From assembly GCF_001407835.1 (NCBI RefSeq), contig NZ_CYUO01000005.1:620001-684000 (forward strand): DNA of 64,000 nt. The letters run 5' to 3'. The notes under the pieces were generated by a model that did not search any database, was not told where the DNA came from, and saw only the letters and a list, made by a program, of their open reading frames with translations. The DNA comes from Lagierella massiliensis. Its GTDB lineage: Bacteria > Bacillota > Clostridia > Tissierellales > Peptoniphilaceae. The position numbers and the translations under genes were made by a program. Shown in pieces: positions 52,436 through 61,532 of this stretch; positions within the stretch are counted from its first letter, which is position 1, and each line of letters begins with the position of its first letter.

Positions 52436-53955
52436 AGTTGTAAATCTGAGCCTTTCTTTTTCTTATCTCTTTTTTTCTTAACAATAATTGTAGTTATAAT
52501 TGCTATTATAAATAGGCCTCCTAAAATAAATGGAAGTGCACCCATAGATCCAGTGCCTTGGTCCATTTCTTCATCAGGAACAGTTGTACCTTCATCCATT
52601 TGTTGAGCTTCTACAGAAAAGTCTTTTTCTTCTGTGTGGGTTTCTCCAGTAGAATCTTCATATGTTACAATAAGTTTTCCCTTCACTGTACCAGATTCGG
52701 TTGGGATAATTGTTGAAGAGAAGTGGTCTGATGCACCAGGAGCAAAGTTACCTACAAAATAATTTCCTCCATTATCAAGTGAAAAACCATCACCTTGAAC
52801 AGATATCATAAAGTTTGTTAAAGTGTCTTTTCCTGTGTTGAAAAAGTCCATGTCAACTGTTGCAGGTTCACCAGCCATACCTGGATTTGTAGTAATTTCT
52901 CCAAAGGACACCTTTGCCTGTTGAACAACTGGAATACCAATAATTTCATTTGCAGTAAATTCGTTTCCATTTTTATCTTCATATTCAAAATTTGCAGTTA
53001 TAACATAGTTTTGTGCTTGAGCATTTGGTACAACTGACATTTTAATTGACTTTGATGCAGTCTTACCAGGAGCAATACTACTTATATAAAAAGTATTTGA
53101 ACTTCCAACAGGAATGAATACAGAACCACCGACATTTTGTCCATTTGCACCTGATCCACCAGTTTCATTATTTAAAGAAATTTTTATATTCCTCACTGAG
53201 TAGGTTGCATTCGTATTATAAAAACTCATGTTCAAAGTGAACTCTTTACCAGCCTCTACCATTTTAGGTTGAAGAGAGTAGTTGTCTATTATAAGTTTAG
53301 GTTTGTTTTTAACTGAAGGATTTGAAGTTTCACCGCCTCCGTCAGAACCTATATTTGAATTTGAATTACTTGTGTCATTTGTCTTTGGGTTTTCTATTAC
53401 CATATTATCTTCTCCATTTGTATTAGTATTTTGATTTGAATTGTCTTTTCCGTTGTTTGTGTTGCATGTATCATTAGAATTTGTTTTGCCATTTGTGCCA
53501 GTTTTTTCTTCTTTAAAATCTATTTCTTTAAATCCAAGTTCTGTTTTAAGTTCAAGATTGTCTTTGATTTTACTTCCAAAAACTTCTATCTTGTATGAAT
53601 CTTTATCAAGCTTTTCCAAGGCTTTAAGATTAAACACTATAACACCGTTTCCCTTGTCGTCAGCTTTCTCAACTTTTGAACTTAAAACTTTGAAGTTGTC
53701 GTTTGGAACCATTGTAAATATATAAGTACTTAAAATATCGTAGTTTATGTTTTCTGGATAGATTAGAATTGAAAATTCTGTATCTTTTTCAATATTCTTT
53801 GGTTTCTTTTCATTTTCTTTAAATACTTGCTCAATCTTATAGTCCTTGATTTTAATTTCATCAGCATCTTTTACGGCGCCATCTGCGGCAAAAGATAGAC
53901 TTGACATGGCTAAAATGCTTATAAGAAGCAAGATAGACAACAATTTTTCTCTCAT
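52432..53955 (-). CDS. Secreted, membrane-anchored CARDB/S-layer-like protein of an ABC operon
   Basis: 507 aa. Signal peptide (cleavage after about Ala23, SSLSFAADG), an N-terminal beta domain (about 30-150), an Asn/Thr/Ser-rich low-complexity linker (about 152-215), then two beta-sandwich repeats of CARDB/COG1361 type (about 222-330 and 335-450), and a C-terminal membrane helix (about 478-498) with a Lys-rich tail (KKKRDKKKKG). It stands between ATPase and permease genes of an FtsX-type ABC system, so it may replace the adaptor protein. I know no characterised homologue. Confidence 0.7.
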   Translation of the reverse strand: MREKLLSILLLISILAMSSLSFAADGAVKDADEIKIKDYKIEQVFKENEKKPKNIEKDTEFSILIYPENINYDILSTYIFTMVPNDNFKVLSSKVEKADDKGNGVIVFNLKALEKLDKDSYKIEVFGSKIKDNLELKTELGFKEIDFKEEKTGTNGKTNSNDTCNTNNGKDNSNQNTNTNGEDNMVIENPKTNDTSNSNSNIGSDGGGETSNPSVKNKPKLIIDNYSLQPKMVEAGKEFTLNMSFYNTNATYSVRNIKISLNNETGGSGANGQNVGGSVFIPVGSSNTFYISSIAPGKTASKSIKMSVVPNAQAQNYVITANFEYEDKNGNEFTANEIIGIPVVQQAKVSFGEITTNPGMAGEPATVDMDFFNTGKDTLTNFMISVQGDGFSLDNGGNYFVGNFAPGASDHFSSTIIPTESGTVKGKLIVTYEDSTGETHTEEKDFSVEAQQMDEGTTVPDEEMDQGTGSMGALPFILGGLFIIAIITTIIVKKKRDKKKKGSDLQL

Positions 53956-53964
53956 ACAGTCCTC

Positions 53965-54645
53965 CTAAATCTCTCTAATAATTTTTCCATCTTTCATTTC
54001 TATTACCTTGTCTGCATATGAAGTAAGTTCTTCATTATGGGTCACTATAATCATAGTCTGTTTATTTTTATGAATCATATCTGTGATTAAATCCATAATG
54101 TCCTTTGATGTATTGGTGTCCAAGTTTCCAGTAGGTTCGTCAGCGAAGATTATTTTAGGATTATTTGCAAATGCCCTTGCTATTGAAACCCTTTGTTGTT
54201 GTCCACCAGAAAGTTCTTTAGGCTTGTGATAGACTCTGTCTTCAAGACCAACCTTCTTCAAAATATCAAAGGCAATTTTATCTCTTTCTTCTTTTGAAAC
54301 GCCTTTAAAGGCAAGTCCAAGACTTACATTTTCTAAAGCAGAAAGGATTGGTAGAAGATTATAAGATTGAAATACAAAACCTAAGTTTAGCTGTCTGAAT
54401 ATGGTTAAATCCTTTTCACTAAACTTTGTAATGTCGTGGCCACCAATTAGAATTTCGCCCTTATCAACTTTTTCAAGTCCCGCAATTGAGTTTAGTAGGG
54501 TGGACTTACCAGACCCAGACTTACCAAGAATACATAGTATCTGCCCTTCGTCTAAGGAAAGTGACAATCCATTTATAGCTTTGACTACCGTATCGCCCAT
54601 GTGGTAGTATTTATAAATATTTTTTATTTCTATAAGGTTTTCCAA
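53965..54645 (-). CDS. ABC transporter ATP-binding protein, LolD/MacB type
   Basis: 226 aa. Walker A GKSGSGKST (about 38), Q-loop FQSYNLLP, signature LSGGQQQR, Walker B IIFADEP, D-loop GNLDT, switch histidine VTHNEE. The first gene of a three-gene operon with the secreted protein (9-base gap) and the permease. It drives export or mechanical signalling by the FtsX-type permease. Confidence 0.93.
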   Translation of the reverse strand: MENLIEIKNIYKYYHMGDTVVKAINGLSLSLDEGQILCILGKSGSGKSTLLNSIAGLEKVDKGEILIGGHDITKFSEKDLTIFRQLNLGFVFQSYNLLPILSALENVSLGLAFKGVSKEERDKIAFDILKKVGLEDRVYHKPKELSGGQQQRVSIARAFANNPKIIFADEPTGNLDTNTSKDIMDLITDMIHKNKQTMIIVTHNEELTSYADKVIEMKDGKIIREI

Positions 54646-54799
54646 TTTTTCACATCCTTACTTTACTGTATAAAACAATTTTATCATATAATTGATTTAA
54701 AAAATATTACAAAAATCTTACAATTTTTTTCAGAATTTTAATTTTGTGTTTTGTGAGTGGGTATGAAATAATATATAGTAAATGAAAAGGAGCTTCGAT

Positions 54800-55381
54800 A
54801 TGGAAAAAGTGATACTTTATACAAGACAACATGAAAACTCTTTTTATGAATTAGAAAACAAAGGGGTTATAACAAATAAGGAAATATATGTGAAACTACA
54901 CATGGGAGACATTGCTCCATTTTTTATGGAGCGTTATAGAATTTTTGTTAAAATGGCACAGGAGATAGTCCCACGTCCAAAGGGGATTGAATATCCAATA
55001 TGGTGTTCTATAAGTAAGAGAAACTGCTTAAAACCTGTGGAAAAGGAACTGGTATATGAAATAGAAGTGCCTAAGGATGAAATAATTTATTTTGATGGTT
55101 GTAAATGGGATTATGTTTTAAATAATCTTTACATACCAAAAGATGAAGCGGATGCAAATGAATATAAGAAAGAGATTGAAAGGCTTGGCGTCAAAGATGA
55201 ATTTAATTTTATTGACGGAAAGTACAAGGGAATGTATCCTAAAATAGAAAAAAAGATTAGAGACTCTTGGATTAGAATATTTGATATAGATAATTGGTCT
55301 GACTTTATTGTTCAAGCGAATATATGGCAAATAAAAAAAGAGTGGGTACTTCGAATTATAAAACCAGGAGAAAGCATATAG
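54800..55381 (+). CDS. DUF3841 family protein
   Basis: 193 aa. The ATG at 54800 is chosen because AAAAGGAG lies 9 bases upstream; an in-frame ATG at 54782 overlaps that site. Recognisable DUF3841 features are VILYTRQHENSFYELENKGV, ERYRIFVKMAQEIVPRPKGI, YPIWCSIS and the PKDEIIYFDGCKWDYVLNN segment. There is no signal peptide or membrane helix. The role is unknown. It is transcribed in the same direction as, and 10 bases from, the heterodimeric ABC exporter, so co-expression is likely. Confidence 0.82.
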   Translation: MEKVILYTRQHENSFYELENKGVITNKEIYVKLHMGDIAPFFMERYRIFVKMAQEIVPRPKGIEYPIWCSISKRNCLKPVEKELVYEIEVPKDEIIYFDGCKWDYVLNNLYIPKDEADANEYKKEIERLGVKDEFNFIDGKYKGMYPKIEKKIRDSWIRIFDIDNWSDFIVQANIWQIKKEWVLRIIKPGESI

Positions 55382-55391
55382 GGGTGATTAA

Positions 55392-57128
55392 TTGTTTAAA
55401 GAATTTAAGTGGTTCATTAAATCATATAAGAAAAATCTTATTATAGGAGTTATATTTCTCTTATTAAGTGATATTGTAGGAATTTTTCCTCCCTACATAA
55501 TAGGAGATTTGACAGATAAGGTTTTTGAAAATTCAATTGACTTAGATAGATTTATAAAACTTATAGCTATCCTTATTGGAGTAATAATAATAAAGTATTT
55601 TTTTGCAATGGGCTGGTCCTTTTTTATTCACAGAGGCGGAAATGAAATTGAACTTCGACTAAGAAGTATGTTAATGAGTAAGTTTTTAGATCAGTCCATG
55701 GAATTTTTTGACGAAAACTCAACTGGTTCACTAATGGGAAAATCTACTAATGATATAAATTCAGTTAGTGGGATGATAGGTTTTGGAACTTTGGCGATGT
55801 TTGATGCAACAGCATATCCATTTTTTATAATACTTGTAATGATATTTTCAGTAAGTTTGAAACTTACACTTGCAACAATTATTCCAATTCCATTACTTGC
55901 AGTTCTTGTAAAACTACTGGGGGATAAAATTTATAAAAAATGGGACAAAGCCCAGGCTGCTTTCGACAAGTTAAATAGTTTTGTACTTGAAGATGTGGTG
56001 GGAATTAGAATAATAAATGTGTTTAATCTACAAAATGTTAGAAGGCGCATGTTCAAGGTTAGAGGAGAAGAGCTTAAAGAAAAAAATCTCGAAGTTGCAA
56101 AATACAATGCGTTATTTAGACCAATCGACTTGACAATCACAGCTATATCTTTTGGGATAGCTATATTTTATGGTGCAGTTTTAATATATCGAGGAGAAAT
56201 AACCATAGGAAAATTGGTTTCATTTACCTTCTACTTGAATATGTTAATTTGGCCTATGTTTGCCCTGGGAAATTTTATAAATATAAAGAATCAGGCAACT
56301 GCATCAATGAATCGTATTCAAAAAGTTCTTGACTATGAAGAAGATATTGTAGATAGGAAAGACGCTATAACTCATATTGAAAAACCAGATATTGAGTTTA
56401 AAGACTTTTCTTTTAAGTATCCAGACTCAGATTATATTTTAAAAGATATTAATTTAAAAATTCCATATGGGTCATCCCTTGGAATACTTGGTAAGACTGG
56501 ATCGGGCAAGAGTACATTATTAAAACAACTACTAAAGTACTACAAAACCGATTTTTCTAAGATTTTAGTAAATGATAAATATCTTGATGACTACACCACA
56601 TATGCAATTAGGGACAAGCTGTCCTATGTTCCTCAAAAACATATGATATTTTCAAAGACCATAGAAGAAAATATTAAACTTTCAAAGCCTGACGCAACAG
56701 ATGAAGAGCTTAATAAGGCAATAGAAATGGCGGATTTTAAAAAGGATTTAGAAAATCTTCCAATGGGACTTCAAACTCTATGTGGTGAGAGGGGAGTTTC
56801 CCTTTCAGGTGGACAAAAACAGAGAATTGGAATTGCAAGGGCCTTTTTAAAAGATCCAGATATATTGCTACTTGATGACTGCATGTCAGCTGTAGATGGA
56901 AAGACGGAAAGAAATATAATCAACAATATAAATAGCAGAAATCATCAAGGCACAATAATTCTTGCCTGCCATAGAATAAGCCAGGTTATGAATATGGATC
57001 ATATAATTGTGCTTGAAGATGGAAAAATAGTTGAGGAGGGTAGCCACCAAGAGTTGATGGAACTTGATGGTTGGTATGCAACCCAATTTGTTAGACAGAT
57101 GGCAGGAGGTAGATATAGTGAAGAATAA
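55392..57128 (+). CDS. ABC exporter half-transporter 1 (degenerate site partner)
   Basis: 578 aa. TTG start. Six-helix ABC_membrane domain (about 15-300), then an ATPase domain with Walker A GKTGSGKST (about 370), signature LSGGQKQR and Walker B LLLDDCMSAVD in which the catalytic glutamate is aspartate, and switch histidine ACHRIS. That substitution is typical of one subunit of heterodimeric exporters (TM287/288, BmrCD group). The next gene codes for the second half and starts 11 bases before this one ends. Substrate unknown: drugs, peptides or lipids. Confidence 0.92.
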   Translation: MFKEFKWFIKSYKKNLIIGVIFLLLSDIVGIFPPYIIGDLTDKVFENSIDLDRFIKLIAILIGVIIIKYFFAMGWSFFIHRGGNEIELRLRSMLMSKFLDQSMEFFDENSTGSLMGKSTNDINSVSGMIGFGTLAMFDATAYPFFIILVMIFSVSLKLTLATIIPIPLLAVLVKLLGDKIYKKWDKAQAAFDKLNSFVLEDVVGIRIINVFNLQNVRRRMFKVRGEELKEKNLEVAKYNALFRPIDLTITAISFGIAIFYGAVLIYRGEITIGKLVSFTFYLNMLIWPMFALGNFINIKNQATASMNRIQKVLDYEEDIVDRKDAITHIEKPDIEFKDFSFKYPDSDYILKDINLKIPYGSSLGILGKTGSGKSTLLKQLLKYYKTDFSKILVNDKYLDDYTTYAIRDKLSYVPQKHMIFSKTIEENIKLSKPDATDEELNKAIEMADFKKDLENLPMGLQTLCGERGVSLSGGQKQRIGIARAFLKDPDILLLDDCMSAVDGKTERNIINNINSRNHQGTIILACHRISQVMNMDHIIVLEDGKIVEEGSHQELMELDGWYATQFVRQMAGGRYSEE

Positions 57129-58860
57129 AACTTCTGCAAGCAAAAGACTTATAAATTATGCCAAAATGGAATCTAAGAACCTGACAGGTGGAATAATTTG
57201 TACCTTTATAAGAACGGCTTTAGAAATAGTTGGACCTTTAATCATAGGACATCTTTTAAATAACTATATAAAAAAAGGAATGACTAAGGAAGATTTCAAA
57301 AGTATTGGACTATTTTTGATTTTATACTTACTGGTGTATATAGTTGCTGGATTATTTTCAAGAAGTACCGTATTATTTTTTGAAAGAGCGTCAAATGGAA
57401 TTACTCTACATGTTCAAAAAGATATTTTTAATCATGTTCAGTCACTGCCAATATCATATTTTGATTCACTACCAGCAGGTTCTATAGTTTCAAGAATTAC
57501 AAATGACACCAATAAACTTAAAGTAATGTTTCAAAATGCATTGGGGGATATGACTACATCTGGTATTATGGTGATTACCATGTTTATTGTGTTACTTGTA
57601 AACCATACCAGGGTCGCACTTGAACTGTTGATACTTTTACCAATAGTTATTTTAATATTTTATGACTTGAGAAGAAAGTATAGAAAGTATACAACTGAAA
57701 TCAGAAGACTTACGTCAACTATAAATGCAGACATAAATGAAAATATTCAAAACATGGAAATCATTCAGGCATATAACAAAGAAGACTTGATAAAAAAAGA
57801 GTTTGATGAAATAAACCAGTCAATTTGGGATAATGAATTTGAAATGACGAAAGTTAGATCCTATGGTGGATATAGAGCCATGGATATTGTATCTTATTTT
57901 GCTTCAGCAATAGTTCTAATTTATTTTGGTGTAGGAAGAATTACTGGAAAGTATCAAGTTGATGTTGGATCTCTTTATATAGTATTGAACTATGTAAACA
58001 AGATGATGAGTTCACTTACAACAATAGTTACATGGTTTGGAGAACTTGAACAGTCATATGCTTCAGCAAAACATGTTTTTGATTTATTTGAACTGGAACC
58101 AGAACCAGAACTTCCTGAAAAGCTAAACAATATTGAAGGAGAAGTTCAGTTCGAAGATGTTTACTTTGCATACGATGAAGAATATGTGCTAAAAGACATA
58201 AACTTTAGAGTACCATATAAGACTTCAGCAGCTTTTGTTGGTTCAACAGGAAGTGGCAAGTCCACAATATTAAATTTGATATTAAACTTCTATAGTCCAC
58301 AAGAGGGAATAGTTTCCATTGATGGCCAGGATATAAAAAATGTAAATAAATTATCTCTAAGAGAAAAAATGGCAGTAGTGCTACAAGATTCATTTTTGTT
58401 TGAAGCGAGCATCAGAGATAATATAAAACTTGATGACAACTTCAGTGATAAGGAGATAAAGGAAGCCCTTAGAGCTGTTGGTGGAGATAGGATTATCAGT
58501 AGGGGAATCGACACCATGATAAAGGAAGGTGCAAAGAACTTAAGCCAGGGAGAACAACAGCTGGTTTCATTTGCAAGGGCCTATATTAGAGAACCAAAAC
58601 TTTTAATCCTTGACGAAGCCACTTCAAATATTGACACTGAAACTGAAAGCATTATTCAAAAGGGAATTGAAAAGCTTAAGGAAAATAGAACAACACTTAT
58701 TGTTGCCCATAGGCTTTCCACAATTAAAGATGTGGACATGATATATGTACTTTCAAAGGGTAAAATTATTGAAAAAGGAAATCACGAAGAGCTTATGAAT
58801 TTAAGTGGATTTTATAGATCTATGTATGAAGAGCAAATGGAAGATAAAGATGAAGTTTAA
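57118..58860 (+). CDS. ABC exporter half-transporter 2 (canonical Walker B)
   Basis: 580 aa. The GTG at 57118 is chosen: AGGAGG (57104-57109) is 8 bases upstream; an in-frame ATG at 57064 would lie inside the preceding gene and before that site. ABC_membrane domain (about 18-305), ATPase with Walker A GSTGSGKST, Walker B LLILDEATSNID with the catalytic glutamate, switch histidine VAHRLS. The signature reads LSQGEQQL instead of LSGGQ, matching the expected asymmetry of heterodimers. It pairs with the preceding protein. A terminator follows. Confidence 0.93.
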   Translation: MKNKTSASKRLINYAKMESKNLTGGIICTFIRTALEIVGPLIIGHLLNNYIKKGMTKEDFKSIGLFLILYLLVYIVAGLFSRSTVLFFERASNGITLHVQKDIFNHVQSLPISYFDSLPAGSIVSRITNDTNKLKVMFQNALGDMTTSGIMVITMFIVLLVNHTRVALELLILLPIVILIFYDLRRKYRKYTTEIRRLTSTINADINENIQNMEIIQAYNKEDLIKKEFDEINQSIWDNEFEMTKVRSYGGYRAMDIVSYFASAIVLIYFGVGRITGKYQVDVGSLYIVLNYVNKMMSSLTTIVTWFGELEQSYASAKHVFDLFELEPEPELPEKLNNIEGEVQFEDVYFAYDEEYVLKDINFRVPYKTSAAFVGSTGSGKSTILNLILNFYSPQEGIVSIDGQDIKNVNKLSLREKMAVVLQDSFLFEASIRDNIKLDDNFSDKEIKEALRAVGGDRIISRGIDTMIKEGAKNLSQGEQQLVSFARAYIREPKLLILDEATSNIDTETESIIQKGIEKLKENRTTLIVAHRLSTIKDVDMIYVLSKGKIIEKGNHEELMNLSGFYRSMYEEQMEDKDEV

Positions 58861-58866
58861 ATTTAA

Positions 58867-58889
58867 AAAAGCCGGGGTCACCGGCTTTT
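58867..58889. terminator. Bidirectional terminator after the ABC exporter
   Basis: Perfect 9-bp stem AAAAGCCGG (58867-58875) and CCGGCTTTT (58881-58889). It lies between the convergent exporter and aldehyde dehydrogenase genes. Confidence 0.85.
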
Positions 58890-58890
58890 A

Positions 58891-60192
58891 CTATTTTTTA
58901 TTCATCACATTTTTTATAAAGTTTCCATAGGGCGGATATCTCAATGACATATCTGGACTAAACTTATTTGAAAGTACGGAAGTCTTATGGGAAAAGGCCT
59001 TAAAGCCTTCAAAACCGTGATACCTTCCGATGCCTGACTCTTTAACTCCACCAAATGGAAGTCTGGAGTTTGCCAAGTGTGTCATTGTGTCATTTATTGC
59101 CATTCCTCCAAAGTTGAAATTGTTCATAACATAGTCGACATCTGTTTTTTTATCTGTAAATAGATAAAATGCAAGAGGGTTTGGATGAGCATTTACTATA
59201 TTATTTACATCAACCCAAGTGTCGCATTCAATTATTGGCAAGAACGGTCCAAATATTTCTTCCTTCATAAATGGAGAATTTATATCAGTTACAAAAAAAT
59301 GTGGATTTATTTTTCTATTTTCAAAGTCAAAGTTATCTTCGCTATAAATTCCCTCAGTAATGGATAGTGATTTAAGTCTTTCCATAGAAGTTTCATCAAT
59401 CATTTTAGGATAATTTTCATTTAGTATAGGACTATTTCCATAAAAATCATTTATAGATTCTTCAAGTAAAGTTTTTAATTCTTCACCAAGACCTATATCA
59501 ACTAAAGCATAGTCTGGAGCAACGCAGGTTTGTCCGCTATTCATAGTCTTACCCCAAGCAATTCTCTTAGCAGTTACCTCAAGGTTATTACCTTTCTTAA
59601 CTACACAGGGACTCTTTCCACCAAGCTCAAGCACATAGGGAATCATCTTTTCAGCTGCAATTATTCCCATATTTTTTCCAACTTTTGTAGAGCCTGTAAA
59701 AAATAACATGTCAATGTCCTCATGTATAAATCTATTTTTATCATCTTCATAAATACCGTAGTAGACTACATAATCAGGAATGGAGTTTCGAATTATTGAA
59801 TAGATTATTTCCGAAGTGTTTACAGTTTTTGAGGAAGTTTTTAAAATAACTTTATTTCCCGCAGCTATGGCAGATATCAAAGGAACCATTGAAAGCAAGA
59901 ATGGATAGTTCCATGGGGATGCTATACCAACGGTGCCATAGGGTCTGTAAACATAGTAGGAATTTGCAGGGTAAAGTGTAAGCGGAGTTTTCACTTTATG
60001 CTTTTTTGCCCAGTGGGGAAGATTGTCTATCGCCATGTTAAGTTCTTCAATTACCTGGCTATATTCTGTTAGTAGACCTTCAGCTTCAGACTTACCAAGA
60101 TCTCTCTTTAAAGCAAGAAGTACAGCCTCTTTATGAGCTACAACAGAAGCCTTTAAATCTTTTAATATTTTTATTCTCTCATTAATATTCAT
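58891..60192 (-). CDS. Aldehyde dehydrogenase (NAD(P)-dependent)
   Basis: 433 aa, on the short side for the ALDH superfamily, like class-3 and bacterial fatty-aldehyde forms. The catalytic cysteine is in SGQTCVAPDY (about 225), the general-base glutamate in LELGGKSP (about 192), the coenzyme site in FFTGSTKVGKNM and SPWNYPFLLSM. It has a start SD and follows the SpoIIM-like gene with a 9-base gap. The substrate may be medium or long-chain aldehydes, but this is only inference. Confidence 0.9.
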   Translation of the reverse strand: MNINERIKILKDLKASVVAHKEAVLLALKRDLGKSEAEGLLTEYSQVIEELNMAIDNLPHWAKKHKVKTPLTLYPANSYYVYRPYGTVGIASPWNYPFLLSMVPLISAIAAGNKVILKTSSKTVNTSEIIYSIIRNSIPDYVVYYGIYEDDKNRFIHEDIDMLFFTGSTKVGKNMGIIAAEKMIPYVLELGGKSPCVVKKGNNLEVTAKRIAWGKTMNSGQTCVAPDYALVDIGLGEELKTLLEESINDFYGNSPILNENYPKMIDETSMERLKSLSITEGIYSEDNFDFENRKINPHFFVTDINSPFMKEEIFGPFLPIIECDTWVDVNNIVNAHPNPLAFYLFTDKKTDVDYVMNNFNFGGMAINDTMTHLANSRLPFGGVKESGIGRYHGFEGFKAFSHKTSVLSNKFSPDMSLRYPPYGNFIKNVMNKK

Positions 60193-60201
60193 AATTTAAC
60201 C

Positions 60202-60798
60202 TCACATAACAATACTTGCGATAATTGGAGTAACATATGCTTCAACAAAACCTGCTACTAATAATAGAGGAATAACTACAAAGAAAAACATCTTTGACAA
60301 GTTGATAAAAAAAGTCTTTCCAGTTGTTGTAGGTTTTTTATTCATCTTATCCATCAAGTACTTACAAACGGAAACACCAAGAGCAAATGAGAGTACAATA
60401 GCAGGTATTTCAAAAATTCCATGGGGAACTACACTTAAAATAAATGCTAAATAACCTGTCATGCCCATTTTTGCAACTATCATTCCGAGAGCAGCTCCAA
60501 TAACTGCACCGTTTATGATAAGCGAGAAATATGGTAAGAATAGATATGGTATAAGCCCTAATAAAATCATTACTAAACAAGCTGTAATATTATTTTTTAT
60601 AAGACCAAAAGCAGAAACCTTTCCATCAAGAATAATATTATCCCCAACACTTTCCATAAATTTCTCAATAACTTTCATTGCTACATCTGAGTTCAATAAA
60701 AAGAAGATAGATGAAAGAAAAAATACTAATAGCATAACCAAAAAACCGGTTTTAAAATGATTTTTTACATGATAATTATAAAATTCTTTTAAATTCAT
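60202..60798 (-). CDS. SpoIIM-like (DUF95) membrane protein
   Basis: 198 aa from the ATG at 60798 (AGGAGG 5 bases upstream); an in-frame ATG 36 bases earlier is less likely. SpoIIM/stage II sporulation M-like family: five or six hydrophobic helices, with the LSVVPHGIFEIPAIVLSFALG core signature near residues 130-150. In sporulators SpoIIM helps engulfment; in many non-sporulating bacteria such genes occur alone with unknown roles. A promoter TTTACA-16-TATATA lies upstream (60815-60842, minus strand). Confidence 0.85.
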   Translation of the reverse strand: MNLKEFYNYHVKNHFKTGFLVMLLVFFLSSIFFLLNSDVAMKVIEKFMESVGDNIILDGKVSAFGLIKNNITACLVMILLGLIPYLFLPYFSLIINGAVIGAALGMIVAKMGMTGYLAFILSVVPHGIFEIPAIVLSFALGVSVCKYLMDKMNKKPTTTGKTFFINLSKMFFFVVIPLLLVAGFVEAYVTPIIASIVM

Positions 60799-60814
60799 AT
60801 TAACCTCCTGGTTA

Positions 60815-60842
60815 TATATACCTATTTTATTCAAATTGTAAA
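60815..60842 (-). promoter_or_regulatory. Promoter of the SpoIIM-like/aldehyde dehydrogenase genes
   Basis: Minus strand TTTACA (60842-60837), 16-base spacer, TATATA (60820-60815), 16 bases before the start at 60798. Confidence 0.6.
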
Positions 60843-60891
60843 CAGTATAAGAAAAAATGTAGAGAAGATGTGAAATTTATTATAAAATGGA

Positions 60892-60920
60892 AAATAAAAA
60901 AGCCCTGCAAAAGCAGGACT
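60892..60920 (-). terminator. Terminator after the small P-loop-relic gene
   Basis: AGTCCTGC-TTTT-GCAGGGCT on the minus strand (60920-60901) with one mismatch, then TTTTTTATTTT. Confidence 0.75.
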
Positions 60921-60932
60921 CAATTAATAAAA

Positions 60933-61424
60933 TTATTCTAAATCTTCTTTTAAAATTTTACCCTTTTCATTTTGAGTAAATTTAGTAACTTTTTGAACAA
61001 AAGGAATTCCATTTTCCTTGTTACATTCAATCATATGGAAAACTTGATCTGTTTTTCCATTTGCTTTATAGTTTTTCTTTAAAATCTTCATGATTGAATA
61101 AGGTGTTTCTGGTTCTTTTACAGTTACAATACCTTTACCTGTTGCAACAGCTTTTTGCATTAATTCTTCAAAGTCAATTCCTGGAATACTTGGAATTAAG
61201 AAGAAATCACATTCTTTTTCTAAGTCTTCTTCTTTCTTAACTTGAACAGCATTGAACTCTCCCTTAGCAATAGCCATACATGATGCCATGAAAGGTCTAA
61301 CGCCTGCTGAACGGTGTCCAGAAATCATTAAAACTTCCTTATTTTCAATAGCATTTAGCATGTATTCGCCTTCTTTTTCAGTACAGAATTCTTGATCTAC
61401 GAATTTTTGCATCATTTTATTCAT
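60933..61424 (-). CDS. Small protein resembling a degenerate PilT/CpaF-type ATPase
   Basis: 163 aa; no firm family. LMISGHRSAGVRPFMASCM (about 32-50) sits where PilT/CpaF ATPases have ISGGTGSGKTTL, but the P-loop lysine is missing. FFLIPSIPGIDFEELMQKAV followed by ATGKGIVTVKEPETPYSIMK (about 74-112) resembles the RGPEA...TGHDGSLTTLHANSP part of that family. There is no membrane segment. Cysteines 14 and 49 are not in a known cluster. It has its own promoter, a 10-bp palindrome before the SD and a strong terminator, hence an independent, probably well-expressed unit. Function unknown. Confidence 0.5.
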   Translation of the reverse strand: MNKMMQKFVDQEFCTEKEGEYMLNAIENKEVLMISGHRSAGVRPFMASCMAIAKGEFNAVQVKKEEDLEKECDFFLIPSIPGIDFEELMQKAVATGKGIVTVKEPETPYSIMKILKKNYKANGKTDQVFHMIECNKENGIPFVQKVTKFTQNEKGKILKEDLE

Positions 61425-61451
61425 GTTTATACACTCCTTATATGTTCATAC

Positions 61452-61505
61452 TAGTCGACTATACGCCGCATATATATATAATACTACAAATCAGAAGAAA
61501 ATCAA
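61452..61505 (-). promoter_or_regulatory. Promoter and palindrome before the P-loop-relic gene
   Basis: Minus strand TTGATT (61505-61500), 16-base spacer, TATTAT (61483-61478). TAGTCGACTA (61452-61461), a perfect 10-bp palindrome, lies between the -10 and the AGGAG site and is a candidate operator. Confidence 0.55.
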
Positions 61506-61532
61506 AGTTTAGTCAAATTTTATTCGAAAAAA

